From: SSC3 sp963769585
Lineage (GTDB): Bacteria > Actinomycetota > Actinomycetes > Propionibacteriales > Nocardioidaceae
DNA: 64,000 bases
NCBI GenBank assembly: GCA_963769585.1
Contig: CAVYMJ010000006.1
Span: 186,001 to 250,000, forward strand
Direction: 5' to 3'
Under the pieces are notes generated by a model. The model saw nothing but the letters and a program-made list of their open reading frames with translations, had not been told where the DNA came from and did no database searches. Positions within the stretch are counted from its first letter, which is position 1, and each line of letters begins with the position of its first letter. The position numbers were made by a program, and so were the translations under genes. Shown piece by piece: positions 8,317 through 17,082 of the stretch.

Positions 8317-9090
8317 ATGAGTAGTGCCATGGGAGACGCGCAAGCAGTGGCCGGGATCGACGTCGGCGGGACCGGCATCAAGGGCGCCATCGTGGACGTA
8401 GGCGCCGGGAGGCTCGTCTCCGAGCGACTGAAGGTGGACACGCCACGACCAGCGACGCCTGAGGCCGTGATGGCCGAGATCGCCGGTCTCCTCGCAGACC
8501 TCGGGTCGGACGAGGAGCACACGGTCGGTGTCACTGTGCCCGGCATCGTGCGGCACGGGCTCGTCCTGTCGGCCGCGAACATCGACAAGTCCTGGATCGG
8601 TACGGACGCCGACAGAGAGCTCGAGAAGAAGCTGGACAGGCCGGTGCGCGTCATGAACGACGCGGACGCTGCCGGATTCGCCGAGGTGGCGTTCGGTGCT
8701 GCCCGGCGCAGGTCGGGGGTGGTGATCGTCACGACCCTGGGCACGGGCATCGGGTCCGCGCTGATTCATGACGGCGTGCTCATCCCCAACACCGAGCTGG
8801 GCCACCTCGAGATCGACGGCCACGTCGCCGAGTCCCAGGCGTCGAACTCGGCTCGGGAGAACGGCGACCTCTCCTGGTCGGCCTGGGCCAACCGGCTGAC
8901 GACGTACTTCCGGACGCTGGAACGACTATTCAGCCCCGACCTCTTCGTCGTCGGAGGGGGAGTGAGCAAGAGCTCGAAGAAGTTCCTGCCTTTCGTCGAG
9001 ATCGAGACCGAGATCGTTCCCGCCGCGCTCGGCAACGATGCGGGGATCATCGGCGCCGCGCTGCTGGCCCACCGGTACGTCGAGGGCTAG
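8317..9090 (+). CDS. ppgK: Polyphosphate glucokinase (ROK family)
   Basis: ROK-family sugar kinase of 257 aa that phosphorylates glucose with polyphosphate and/or ATP. Visible motifs: phosphate-binding GIDVGGTGIKGA, the PPGK-typical AANIDKSWIG substrate segment, catalytic Asp in MNDADAAG, TTLGTGIGSALI and a GHLEIDG region. The ROK CxCGxxGC zinc motif is absent, as usual for PPGKs. ATG 8329 is an alternative start: TATGAG at 8316-8321 would make it near-leaderless. Confidence 0.92.
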   Translation: MSSAMGDAQAVAGIDVGGTGIKGAIVDVGAGRLVSERLKVDTPRPATPEAVMAEIAGLLADLGSDEEHTVGVTVPGIVRHGLVLSAANIDKSWIGTDADRELEKKLDRPVRVMNDADAAGFAEVAFGAARRRSGVVIVTTLGTGIGSALIHDGVLIPNTELGHLEIDGHVAESQASNSARENGDLSWSAWANRLTTYFRTLERLFSPDLFVVGGGVSKSSKKFLPFVEIETEIVPAALGNDAGIIGAALLAHRYVEG

Positions 9091-9166
9091 GTCGTCCCTC
9101 GACCAGGCACCCATAGGCCTCCTAGGGTGGTGAACGACGACGTCCACCCACCAGAGGGGAGCGAAC

Positions 9167-9757
9167 ATGGCAGAGGTGCTGTTGTTCCATCACGCGCTCG
9201 GCCAGACCGAGGGCTTCCTTGCCTTCGCCGACGAGCTCCGAGCGGCCGGCCACACCGTGCACGCTCCGGACCTGTACGACGGCAAGACGTTCGACTCGGT
9301 CGAGGAGGGCGTCTCGCACGCCCAGGGCATCGGCTTCGGACGGATCCAGGAGCGAGGCGTCGAGGCGGCCGACGGCCTAGGGACCGACCTCGTCTACGCC
9401 GGCTTCTCGCTGGGGGTGGTGCCCGCGCAGCGCCTGGCGCAGACCAGGCAAGGAGCGCGCGGCGCACTGCTCTTCCACTCCTGCCTCCCCGCCGACGAGT
9501 TCGGCCAGGGATGGCCTGACGATGTACCGGTGCAGGTGCACGCCGCGGAGAACGACCCGTTCTTCGTCGACGACGGAGACCTCGACGCCGCGCGCGCACT
9601 CGTCGAGTCGGCTTCCAGCGCCGAGCTCTTCCTCTACCCAGGAGATCAGCACCTCTTCGCCGAAGCTGGGCTGTCGTCCTACGACCCCGAGGCGGCTGCC
9701 CTGCTGAAGCAACGGGTACTCGACTTCCTCAGCCAAGGGCCCGTGGAGGAACCATGA
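9167..9757 (+). CDS. Dienelactone-hydrolase-family alpha/beta hydrolase
   Basis: A 196-aa alpha/beta hydrolase of the dienelactone hydrolase family. The nucleophile region reads YAGFSLGVVPAQ, so the nucleophile is Ser where classical DLH has Cys; the acid/base region is DPFFVDDGDLD and the catalytic His lies in GDQHLFAEAG. A ribosome site GAGGGGAG precedes ATG 9167. The stop overlaps the next ATG by four bases (ATGA). Substrate unknown; the pairing with a VOC-fold gene suggests small-molecule turnover. Confidence 0.85.
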   Translation: MAEVLLFHHALGQTEGFLAFADELRAAGHTVHAPDLYDGKTFDSVEEGVSHAQGIGFGRIQERGVEAADGLGTDLVYAGFSLGVVPAQRLAQTRQGARGALLFHSCLPADEFGQGWPDDVPVQVHAAENDPFFVDDGDLDAARALVESASSAELFLYPGDQHLFAEAGLSSYDPEAAALLKQRVLDFLSQGPVEEP

Positions 9758-10134
9758 CCGTCAAGCTGAACCACACCATCGTTCACAGCCGAGACAAGCG
9801 AGTGTCGGCGCAGTTCCTGGCCGACGTACTCGGTCTACCCGCACCGACCACATACGGTCCGTTCCTGGTGGTCCAGGTCGATAACGAGGTTTCCTTGGAC
9901 TTCCTCGACGGTGGGGACGACGTCCGCGCTCAGCACTATGCGTTCCTGGTCACCGAGGACGAGTTCGACCAGATCCAGGGTCGGATCATCGAGCGGGGCC
10001 TGCCGTACTGGGCAGATCCGCAGCACCAGGAGACGCAGACGATCAACACCCACGACGGCGGCCGTGGGCTGTACTGGGACGATCCGGACGGACACAACCT
10101 GGAGATCATCACGGTGCCGTATGGCGGGTGGTGA
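9754..10134 (+). CDS. VOC (glyoxalase/bleomycin-resistance fold) protein
   Basis: A 126-aa single-module vicinal-oxygen-chelate protein. Metal-ligand candidates are His in KLNHTIVHS, His in QHYAFLVTEDEFD, and Glu in GHNLEIITVPYG, with the family-typical GLYWDDPDGH before it. ATGA overlap with the hydrolase and overlap of the next start show tight coupling. Members can be lyases, dioxygenases or binding proteins; nothing decides here. Confidence 0.88.
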   Translation: MTVKLNHTIVHSRDKRVSAQFLADVLGLPAPTTYGPFLVVQVDNEVSLDFLDGGDDVRAQHYAFLVTEDEFDQIQGRIIERGLPYWADPQHQETQTINTHDGGRGLYWDDPDGHNLEIITVPYGGW

Positions 10135-10483
10135 GCTCGAGCCGTGTCCGTGTGGCACCGGCTCGGCGTACGGCGCCTGCTGCAAGCGCTTCCACGACGG
10201 GGCTGCCGCGGCGACGCCCGAGGCCTTGATGCGGTCGCGCTACGCGGCGTACGCGGTAGGCATACCTGACTACCTGTTCCGCACCTGGCACCCCCGCACT
10301 CGACCGGAGGACATCTCGACGGGCACCGGCTGGACCGGGCTGGAGATCCTCCGTGCGCAAGACGACGAGGTGGAGTTCCGCGCTACCTTCCGTGACGCCA
10401 CCGGTGAGCACCACCTGCACGAGGCCAGCAGGTTCGAGCGCCGCGCCGGGCAGTGGGTCTACGTCGACGGAGACGTGTCGTGA
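10121..10483 (+). CDS. YchJ-like SEC-C/NTF2-fold protein
   Basis: A 120-aa protein of the YchJ (UPF0225) family: N-terminal SEC-C-type zinc motif CPCGTGSAYGACC, then MRSRYAAYAVG, followed by an NTF2-like domain ending in a WVYVDGD strand. Function unknown in the family. ATG 10121 overlaps the VOC stop and keeps the zinc motif close to the N-terminus as in relatives. Its stop overlaps the following GTG (GTGA). Confidence 0.88.
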   Translation: MAGGELEPCPCGTGSAYGACCKRFHDGAAAATPEALMRSRYAAYAVGIPDYLFRTWHPRTRPEDISTGTGWTGLEILRAQDDEVEFRATFRDATGEHHLHEASRFERRAGQWVYVDGDVS

Positions 10484-11196
10484 CAGCCCCGGACTTCGCG
10501 GACCGCTCCGGCATCGCCCTGGTGCTCGGGGGGAGCGGCGGGCTCGGCCGGGCGATCGCGGCGATGCTCACCGAGCGGGGGAGCGAGGTGGTCGTCACCT
10601 ACCGCACCAACCCGGTCCCTGGAGGCCTCCAGCTCGACCTGACCGATGCGGACGCGTGCCGCGAGGTGATCGAGGGACTGGAACTGCACACGCTCGTGTA
10701 CGCCGCCGGTCCGCACGTCCCGATGCGTCACCTCAGCCGGGTCGACCCCGCAGAGCTGGCAGCCCAGCTGGCTGCGGACACGGCCGGGTTCTTCAACGCC
10801 GTACATCCGGCGCTGCAGGGCCTGAGACGCAACAGCGGCAGCATCGTCGCGGTCACCACCGCGGCGACCGCCCGGTTCCCGGTCCGCGATGGGCTCTCGA
10901 GTGCACCTAAGGCAGGCGTCGAGGCCCTGGTCCGCGCGCTTGCAGCCGAGGAGGGCCGGTACGGCGTACGGGTCAACGCGGTCGGCCCGGGCATGCTCAC
11001 CGACGGGATGGCCGAGCGGCTGATCAGCAGCGGCGAGCTCGACGAGAGGGCTCTGGGCGTTGCCCGGGGCAACATCCCGCTCCGCCGGTTCGGCAACGCC
11101 CAGGACATCGCGGAGGCCGTCTGCTTCCTCGCCTCGGCTCGGGCCGGGTTCATCACCGGGCAGAAGCTGGACGTCGATGGGGGCTACAGCGTCTAG
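10480..11196 (+). CDS. Atypical short-chain dehydrogenase/reductase
   Basis: A 238-aa SDR with a Rossmann nucleotide motif (LGGSGGLGRAIA) and a classical C-terminus (FLASARAGFITGQKLDVDGG). The catalytic YxxxK is altered: the aligned segment reads SSAPK, Ser replacing Tyr with Lys kept, and the upstream catalytic Ser region reads VTTAAT. It may be non-catalytic or use a different mechanism. The start is the GTG overlapping the previous stop. Last gene of the 9167-11196 operon. Confidence 0.85.
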   Translation: MTAPDFADRSGIALVLGGSGGLGRAIAAMLTERGSEVVVTYRTNPVPGGLQLDLTDADACREVIEGLELHTLVYAAGPHVPMRHLSRVDPAELAAQLAADTAGFFNAVHPALQGLRRNSGSIVAVTTAATARFPVRDGLSSAPKAGVEALVRALAAEEGRYGVRVNAVGPGMLTDGMAERLISSGELDERALGVARGNIPLRRFGNAQDIAEAVCFLASARAGFITGQKLDVDGGYSV

Positions 11197-11204
11197 GTGG
11201 TGCC

Positions 11205-11248
11205 TTGACGCGGACTGACTCCTGTTCTAGTGTCTGGACACATGTCCA
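11205..11248 (+). promoter_or_regulatory. Promoter and TetR-type operator at the start of the catabolic operon
   Basis: TTGACG (11205-11210), a 17-bp spacer and TAGTGT (11228-11233) form a sigma-70 promoter whose +1 falls at about the A of ATG 11242, giving a leaderless mRNA. The inverted repeat TGGACA-CA-TGTCCA (11235-11248) covers the initiation site and start codon, where a repressor would block transcription. Autoregulation by the TetR protein encoded here is inferred. Confidence 0.65.
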
Positions 11249-11820
11249 GTCAGTTGTCCACCGAGCCAGGACGTCGGACCCTCAACCCGCGTCAGGCCGA
11301 GACAGTCGACCGGCTCCTGCGTGCAGCGCTGGACGAGGTCCGGGCCGTCGGCTACGAGGCGCTGACCATGCGGTCGGTCGCGGCGAGGGCCGACGTCGCG
11401 CCGGCAACGGCGTACACCTACTTCGCCTCCAAGAACCACCTGGTCGCCGAGGTCTTCGCGCGGGAGCTGGCGGGGCTCCCCGTGCTGGCCCGCGCCGAGG
11501 CCTCCCCACTGGAACGGCTGGAGCGGGAGTTCACCCATCTCGCCGACTTCCTCGGGCGTGAGCCACGGCTCGCCGGCGCGACGACGATCGCGATGCTGGA
11601 CTCGGAGCCGGATGTCGCCCGGCTACGGCTGCGCACGGGAAGCGCGATCACCGAGCGGATGCGCGCCGCTCTCGGTGATGAGGCGAACGACGACCTGCTC
11701 GAGGCGCTGACCCTGGTGTGGAGCGGTGCGCTGCTCCAAGCTGGGCTGGGTCATCAGACCTACCCGCAGATGGCCGCACAGCTGACTCGTGCCGCCCGGC
11801 TGATGATGAGGTTGCCATGA
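11242..11820 (+). CDS. TetR-family transcriptional regulator
   Basis: A 192-aa regulator. The HTH occupies the first ~65 residues: ALTMRSVAARADVAPATAYTYFASKNHLVAEVF is the usual TetR signature; a variable ligand domain follows. ATG 11242 is preferred to GTG 11230 because the promoter places the transcript start at that codon. The stop overlaps the P450 ATG (ATGA), so it leads and probably represses a seven-gene catabolic operon. Confidence 0.9.
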   Translation: MSSQLSTEPGRRTLNPRQAETVDRLLRAALDEVRAVGYEALTMRSVAARADVAPATAYTYFASKNHLVAEVFARELAGLPVLARAEASPLERLEREFTHLADFLGREPRLAGATTIAMLDSEPDVARLRLRTGSAITERMRAALGDEANDDLLEALTLVWSGALLQAGLGHQTYPQMAAQLTRAARLMMRLP

Positions 11821-12989
11821 GGTTCGACCCGTACGACTACGCCGTCCAGCAGGACCCCTACCCGACGTACACCTGGCTGCGCGAGCACGAGCCCGTGCAC
11901 CACAACGACGTGGACGGTTTCTGGGTGCTCTCGAAGTACGCCGACATCCATGCGGCCTTCCGTGACGAGACGACGTACTCCAACGCGATGGGCGTCTCGA
12001 TCGACAAGGCGTCCTGGGGCAAGCACGCGCACAAGACGATGTCGATTCTCGGGCTCGACGCGCCACAGCAGACTCGGTTGCGGTCGCTGGTCTCCAAGGG
12101 CTTCACTCCGCGACGGGTCAAAGAGCTCGAACCGCAGATCGTCCGGCTGACCAGGAAGTTCCTCGACCCTGCGCTGGAGTCCGGCGAGTTCGACTGGATC
12201 GCCGACTTCGCCGGCAAGTTCCCGATGGACGTCATCTCCGAGCTGATGGGGGTGCCGGAGCCGGACCGCGACGAGATCCGAAGACTGGCCGACCTGCTGG
12301 TACATCGCGAGGACGGCATGCGCGACGTGACCGCCGAGGGCATGGCTGCCGCGATCGAGCTGGTCACCTACTACGAGAAGCTGATCGACCAGAAGCGACA
12401 CAGCCCTGCGGACGATCTCACCTCGGCGCTGCTCGAAGCCGAGGTGGACGGGGACCGCCTGGAGCAGGCCGAGATCCTCGCCTTCCTCTTCCTGATGGTC
12501 GTGGCGGGCAACGAGACGACGACGAAGCTGTTGGGCAACGCGCTCTTCCATGCCTACAACCACCCCGACCAGCTCGCCAGAATTCTGGCAGACGCGCAGC
12601 TGGTCAGGCCGTGGGTCGAGGAGACTCTGCGCTTCGACTCCTCGACGCAGATGCTCGCGCGCCACGTCGTCCGCGACGTCGAGGTCCGAGGTGCGACGAT
12701 CCCGGCCGACGCGCAACTGCTCCTGCTGATCGGCTCGGCCAACCGCGACGAGGAGGTCTTCCCTCATGCGGATCAGTACGACCTGGACCGCGACACGTCA
12801 GCGCTGATCAGCTTCGGAGCCGGGCGGCACTACTGCCTGGGCGCCAACCTCGCGCGGCTCGAGGCCACCATCGCGCTGGGCTACCTCCGGGAGCGCGTCA
12901 CCAAGATCGAGGTCGACGTGGAGGCAGCTCAGCGCGTCCACTCGATCAACGTACGAGGGTTCCGCTCCCTCCCGGTCCGGATGAGCTGA
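11817..12989 (+). CDS. Cytochrome P450
   Basis: Soluble bacterial class I P450, 390 aa. The I-helix oxygen-binding motif is AGNETTT, the K-helix EETLR gives ExxR, and the heme loop FGAGRHYCLGANLAR carries the Cys thiolate. No ferredoxin or ferredoxin reductase is encoded nearby, so electrons come from elsewhere. ATG 11817 overlaps the tetR stop and matches the usual N-terminal MRFDPYDYAVQQDPYP pattern. It probably hydroxylates the operon's substrate as the first catabolic step; the substrate cannot be read from sequence. Confidence 0.93.
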   Translation: MRFDPYDYAVQQDPYPTYTWLREHEPVHHNDVDGFWVLSKYADIHAAFRDETTYSNAMGVSIDKASWGKHAHKTMSILGLDAPQQTRLRSLVSKGFTPRRVKELEPQIVRLTRKFLDPALESGEFDWIADFAGKFPMDVISELMGVPEPDRDEIRRLADLLVHREDGMRDVTAEGMAAAIELVTYYEKLIDQKRHSPADDLTSALLEAEVDGDRLEQAEILAFLFLMVVAGNETTTKLLGNALFHAYNHPDQLARILADAQLVRPWVEETLRFDSSTQMLARHVVRDVEVRGATIPADAQLLLLIGSANRDEEVFPHADQYDLDRDTSALISFGAGRHYCLGANLARLEATIALGYLRERVTKIEVDVEAAQRVHSINVRGFRSLPVRMS

Positions 12990-13732
12990 TGGCAGCCGTG
13001 GTCTCCGGCGCATCGTCGGGTATCGGTGCCGCGACCGCGATTGCGCTTGCAGGCAAGGGGTTTCCGATCGCACTGGGCGCTCGGCGGGTCGACCGGTGCG
13101 AGGAGCTCGCGGCGGCCGTCCGGGCAACCGGAGGCGAGGCGGCCGCGTACGAGCTCGACGTCACCGACGAGGAGTCAGTGGCCAAGTTCGCCGCAGCCGT
13201 GCAGGCCGACCTCGGCCCGGTCGACACGGTGGTGGCCAACGCTGGCCTGAACCTTCCCGGACAGGTCCATCAGTCCACCGCGGCTCAGCTCCAGGCCCAC
13301 CTCGAGGTGAACCTGGTCGGCGCCCAGCGACTGGTGCAGGCCTTCGCTCCGTCGATGGTGGAGCGGAGGACCGGCGACCTCGTCTTCGTCTCCTCGGACG
13401 TCGTGGACACCCACCGGCCTTTCACCGGCTCCTACAACGCCAGCAAGGCGGGGCTGGAGGGCCTGGTCCGCACCATGCAGCGCGAGCTGGAAGGGACCGG
13501 CGTACGGGCGTCGCTGGTGCGGCCGGGCCCGACCATGACCGAGATGGGCTACGACTGGCCGGACGAGCTGACGGCCGCGGTGCTGGAGACCTGGGTGCGC
13601 TGGGGTCTGGCGCGACACAGCGGCTTCCTCCCGGCAGAGGCCATTGCCAACGCCGTACTCACGGTGGTGACCGCGCCGCGCGGCACGCACATCACAGCGA
13701 TCGACGTACAACCCGAAGCGCCGGTCCAGTGA
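12989..13732 (+). CDS. Short-chain dehydrogenase/reductase
   Basis: Classical SDR of 247 aa: cofactor motif SGASSGIG near the N-terminus, NAG at strand 4, catalytic Ser in FVSSDV and YNASK as YxxxK. ATG 12989 overlaps the P450 TGA (TGATG). In this operon it plausibly oxidises the alcohol made by the P450. Confidence 0.9.
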   Translation: MAAVVSGASSGIGAATAIALAGKGFPIALGARRVDRCEELAAAVRATGGEAAAYELDVTDEESVAKFAAAVQADLGPVDTVVANAGLNLPGQVHQSTAAQLQAHLEVNLVGAQRLVQAFAPSMVERRTGDLVFVSSDVVDTHRPFTGSYNASKAGLEGLVRTMQRELEGTGVRASLVRPGPTMTEMGYDWPDELTAAVLETWVRWGLARHSGFLPAEAIANAVLTVVTAPRGTHITAIDVQPEAPVQ

Positions 13733-13778
13733 GCACCGCGCAGCCCTACCCGGGGCAGACCCCGACAGAGGAGAAACC

Positions 13779-15164
13779 GTGTTCGACGTGATCAACCCGG
13801 CTACCGAGGAGGTGGTGGGCACCGCGCCCGACGCCACCGCGGACGACCTCGAGGCCGTCCTCGCCGCGGCGCGTCGGGCGTTCGACGAGACCGACTGGGC
13901 GACCGACCTCGACCTGAGACTGCGCTGCCTGAGCGAGCTGCACCAGGCGCTGGTCGACAACGGGGAGACGATGCGGGCTCTGACCACCGCAGAGGCCGGC
14001 GCACCGGCGTTCCTCACCACCGGACCGCAGTACGACGTGCCGGTCGAGGGCCTCGCCTGGATGCTCGACCTCGCGTCGAGGTACGAGTGGGAGCAGGACC
14101 TGGGGGTCGCCGAGCCGATGGGGGTCCGCACCCGACGCACCCTCAGGCGAGAAGCCGTCGGAGTGGTCGGCGCCATCACGCCGTGGAACTTCCCCAACCA
14201 GATCAACCTCGCCAAGATCGGCCCCGCGCTCGCAGCGGGGAACACCGTCATACTCAAGCCGGCGCCGGACACCCCACTGGTCGCCCTCGAGCTAGCTCGG
14301 ATGGCCGCGGACTGCCTGCCGCCCGGGGTGCTGCAGGTCGTCTCCTCGAGCACGCACGAGGTGGGCGCGATGCTGGCCACCGACTCGCGGGTGGATCTGG
14401 TCAGCTTCACCGGCTCGACGTCTACCGGCAAGGCGGTGATGCGCGCCGCGGCCGGCACTCTCAAGCGGGTGTTCCTGGAGTTGGGCGGCAAGTCGGCGGC
14501 GGTCGTGCTCGACGACGCTGATCTGGCCGCAGCGGTCGGGACTGCCGCCTTCTCGGTCTGCATCCATGCGGGTCAGGGCTGTGCGCTGGCCACCCGGCTG
14601 GTCGTCCCGCGGGCGCGGTACGACGAGGCGGTCGAGCTCGCGGCCAGCACGATGGCATCGATCGGCATCGGCGATCCGACCGACCCCGGAACGATCTGTG
14701 GTCCGGTCATCTCCGGGGCCCAGCGCACCAGGATCGAGGGGTTCCTGAGCAGTGCTGCCGACGAGGGTGGCCGCTTCGCGACCGGCGGAACCCCCAACCG
14801 GGACAAGGGTTTCTGGGTCGAGCCGACGGTCGTCGCCGGGCTGGACAACACCGCGCGGGTGGCCCGCGAGGAGATCTTCGGGCCGGTCCTGACGGTGATC
14901 GCGCACGACGGGGACGACGACGCCGTACGGATCGCCAACGACTCGCCGTACGGGCTCTCCGGGTCGGTCGACTCGGGGGACCCGGAGCGAGCCCGCAGGG
15001 TCGCCAACCGCATTCGAACCGGGACGCTCTCGGTCAACGGCGGCGTCTGGTACGCCGCCGACGCGCCGTTCGGCGGTTACAAGCAGTCCGGAGTCGGCCG
15101 CGAGATGGGTGTTGCCGGCTTCGAGGAGTACCTCGAGACCAAGCTGATCGCAGAGAAGGCGTGA
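13779..15164 (+). CDS. NAD(P)-dependent aldehyde dehydrogenase
   Basis: 461-aa ALDH-superfamily enzyme oxidising an aldehyde to an acid. Motifs: TPWNFPNQINLAK, FTGSTSTGKAV cofactor region, catalytic Glu in LELGGKSA, nucleophilic Cys in AGQGCALATR, and EIFGPVLTVI. GTG 13779 follows a good ribosome site (GAGGAG, 6 nt spacing). It should follow the SDR step in the same pathway. The 46 nt before it are the only real gap in the operon. Confidence 0.92.
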   Translation: MFDVINPATEEVVGTAPDATADDLEAVLAAARRAFDETDWATDLDLRLRCLSELHQALVDNGETMRALTTAEAGAPAFLTTGPQYDVPVEGLAWMLDLASRYEWEQDLGVAEPMGVRTRRTLRREAVGVVGAITPWNFPNQINLAKIGPALAAGNTVILKPAPDTPLVALELARMAADCLPPGVLQVVSSSTHEVGAMLATDSRVDLVSFTGSTSTGKAVMRAAAGTLKRVFLELGGKSAAVVLDDADLAAAVGTAAFSVCIHAGQGCALATRLVVPRARYDEAVELAASTMASIGIGDPTDPGTICGPVISGAQRTRIEGFLSSAADEGGRFATGGTPNRDKGFWVEPTVVAGLDNTARVAREEIFGPVLTVIAHDGDDDAVRIANDSPYGLSGSVDSGDPERARRVANRIRTGTLSVNGGVWYAADAPFGGYKQSGVGREMGVAGFEEYLETKLIAEKA

Positions 15165-15895
15165 GCATGAGATTCCAAGGCAAGGTCGCGATCGTCACCG
15201 GCGCCGCGCGTGGAATCGGAGAGGCCTACGCGCGAGCCCTGGCCGCCGAGGGGGCCAAGGTCGTGGTCTCCGACCTGAACGATCGGGGCAACCAGGTGGC
15301 CGAGGAGATCGGCGGGCTGTTCGTGCACACCGACGTCTCGTCCGAGGAGTCGGCTCGGGCCTGCGCCGAGGCCACGGTCGCGGCGTACGGCGGGATCGAC
15401 CTGCTGGTCAACAACGCGGCCATCTATGGCGACATGCAGTTCGACCTGCTGCTCACCGTCGACTGGGACTACTACCGCCGGTTCATGGCAGTGAACATGG
15501 ACGGAGCCCTGGTGATGACCCGGGCGTGCTTCCCACATCTGAAGGCACGCGGTGGTGGCGCGATCGTCAACCAGTCGTCGACTGCCGCCTGGCTCTACTC
15601 CGGTTTCTACGGCCTGGCCAAGGTCGCGGTCAACGGGCTCACCCAGCAGCTGGCCCACGAGCTTGGCGGGATGAACATCCGGGTGAACGCCATCGCTCCG
15701 GGACCAACGGACACCGAAGCCACCCGCACCCAGGCCGGCGACCACGTGAAGAGTCTGGTGCAGGGCCTGGCCCTCAAGCGGGTCGGCCAGCCGGAGGACA
15801 TGGTCGGGGCCTGCCTGTTCCTGCTCTCCGACGACGCGGCCTGGGTGACGGGTCAGATCCTCAACGTCGACGGCGGTCAGGTGTTCCGGTCGTGA
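15161..15895 (+). CDS. Short-chain dehydrogenase/reductase
   Basis: 244-aa classical SDR: TGAARGIG, NNAAIYG, Ser in NQSSTAAW, YGLAK as YxxxK, and a C-terminal VTGQILNVDGG. The start is the GTG overlapping the ALDH stop, with ATG 15167 two codons later an equal choice. Its stop overlaps the next GTG. Confidence 0.9.
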   Translation: MSMRFQGKVAIVTGAARGIGEAYARALAAEGAKVVVSDLNDRGNQVAEEIGGLFVHTDVSSEESARACAEATVAAYGGIDLLVNNAAIYGDMQFDLLLTVDWDYYRRFMAVNMDGALVMTRACFPHLKARGGGAIVNQSSTAAWLYSGFYGLAKVAVNGLTQQLAHELGGMNIRVNAIAPGPTDTEATRTQAGDHVKSLVQGLALKRVGQPEDMVGACLFLLSDDAAWVTGQILNVDGGQVFRS

Positions 15896-16710
15896 GCGTT
15901 GGCTTCGTCGGGCTCGGCCAGATCGGTACGCCGATGGCCAACAGGCTGGTGGAGGACGACCTGTGGGTGTACGACGTGAACCCGGACGCGACCGCTGCCT
16001 TCGACCAGGTGGCCGTCTCGCTGAGTGAGCTCGCCGTGCGGGCAGCGGTGATCTGCGTGATGGTCCGCGACGACGAGCAGGTGCGGGACGTGGTCGGCGA
16101 GATCCTGGAGGCGAACCCGGCGGCGACCGTACTGGTGCACTCGACCATCCGGCCACAGACCGCGCGGGATCTGGCCGCCTCGGGGGAGGTGCTCGATGCG
16201 CCGGTCAGTGGCGGGCCGGTCGGTGCCGCCGAGGGCCGGCTTGCCGTCATGGTCGGCGGTACCGCCGACGGGTTCGCCCGCGCGAAGCCCGTCCTGGACC
16301 GGCTCGGCGACCTCGTCGTACACCTGGGTCCGGCCGGGGCGGGGACGCACGCCAAGTTGGCGCGGAACCTGCTCCACTTCGTCTCCTTCACCGCTGCCGG
16401 GGAGGCCGCGCGGCTGGCCGAGGCAGCCGGGGTCGACCCTGCGGTGCTGGGCCAGATCGTGCGCCACACCGACGCTGTCACCGGGGGCCCCGGAGCGGTC
16501 CTGTGGCGGGACGCCACGGCCACCCTGGCCCCGGATGACGGATGGCTGCCGATCTTCCGCCACGTCCAGGCGCTGGGCGAGAAGGACCTGGATCTCGCCC
16601 TCGAACTGGCGGACGACCTTGATGTCGACACACCGCTGGCCGCGCTCGCCCGCCAGCATCTCGCCCGAGCCCTGGGACTTCCGGACAAGGAGCATGACCA
16701 TGACCGATGA
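15892..16710 (+). CDS. 3-hydroxyisobutyrate-dehydrogenase-like NAD(P) oxidoreductase
   Basis: 272-aa beta-hydroxyacid dehydrogenase. N-terminal Rossmann motif GFVGLGQIGTPMANRL, substrate motif DAPVSGGPVGAAEGRLAVMVGG and a catalytic Lys in AKLARNLLHF. GTG 15892 overlaps the preceding SDR stop. It could oxidise a beta-hydroxyacid or reduce a semialdehyde late in the pathway. Confidence 0.9.
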   Translation: MSVGFVGLGQIGTPMANRLVEDDLWVYDVNPDATAAFDQVAVSLSELAVRAAVICVMVRDDEQVRDVVGEILEANPAATVLVHSTIRPQTARDLAASGEVLDAPVSGGPVGAAEGRLAVMVGGTADGFARAKPVLDRLGDLVVHLGPAGAGTHAKLARNLLHFVSFTAAGEAARLAEAAGVDPAVLGQIVRHTDAVTGGPGAVLWRDATATLAPDDGWLPIFRHVQALGEKDLDLALELADDLDVDTPLAALARQHLARALGLPDKEHDHDR

Positions 16711-17062
16711 CAGCCGCCGCGCCGAGGGGCTCGAGAAGATGGAGAAGGTCTACGGCTGGGAGATGAAGGACGGCCCGGGCGACTTCTTCGGGTACACCGC
16801 GGACCACCTCTTCGGCGAGATCTGGACCCGGCCGGGCCTCACCGACGAACAGCGGCGGCTGCTCCTGATCGGGATGCTCGCAGGACAGCACCGCTTCGAC
16901 GTACTCGACATCCAGCTGGGAGCAGCAGCCCGCACCGGCGAGCTCGACGCCGAGGCCCTGCGCGAGATCGTGATCTTTCTGACCCACTACGCCGGCTGGC
17001 CGGTAGGAGCGACCCTGAACAACCAGGTCGAGGAGATCGTCAACCGGCTCGAGAAGAGCTGA
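16700..17062 (+). CDS. Carboxymuconolactone-decarboxylase-family protein
   Basis: 120-aa all-helical CMD/AhpD-like protein (LTDEQRRLLLIGMLAG and ALREIVIFLTHYAGWP). It has no Cys, so it is not an AhpD-type peroxidase partner; a decarboxylase or lactone-type role is possible. ATG 16700 is preferred over ATG 16694 because AAGGAG sits 7 nt before the former and 1 nt before the latter. Last gene of the operon; its stop lies 20 nt from the convergent FAD oxidase. Confidence 0.85.
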   Translation: MTDDSRRAEGLEKMEKVYGWEMKDGPGDFFGYTADHLFGEIWTRPGLTDEQRRLLLIGMLAGQHRFDVLDIQLGAAARTGELDAEALREIVIFLTHYAGWPVGATLNNQVEEIVNRLEKS

Positions 17063-17082
17063 GTCGGTTCGCTTAGCGCGGA

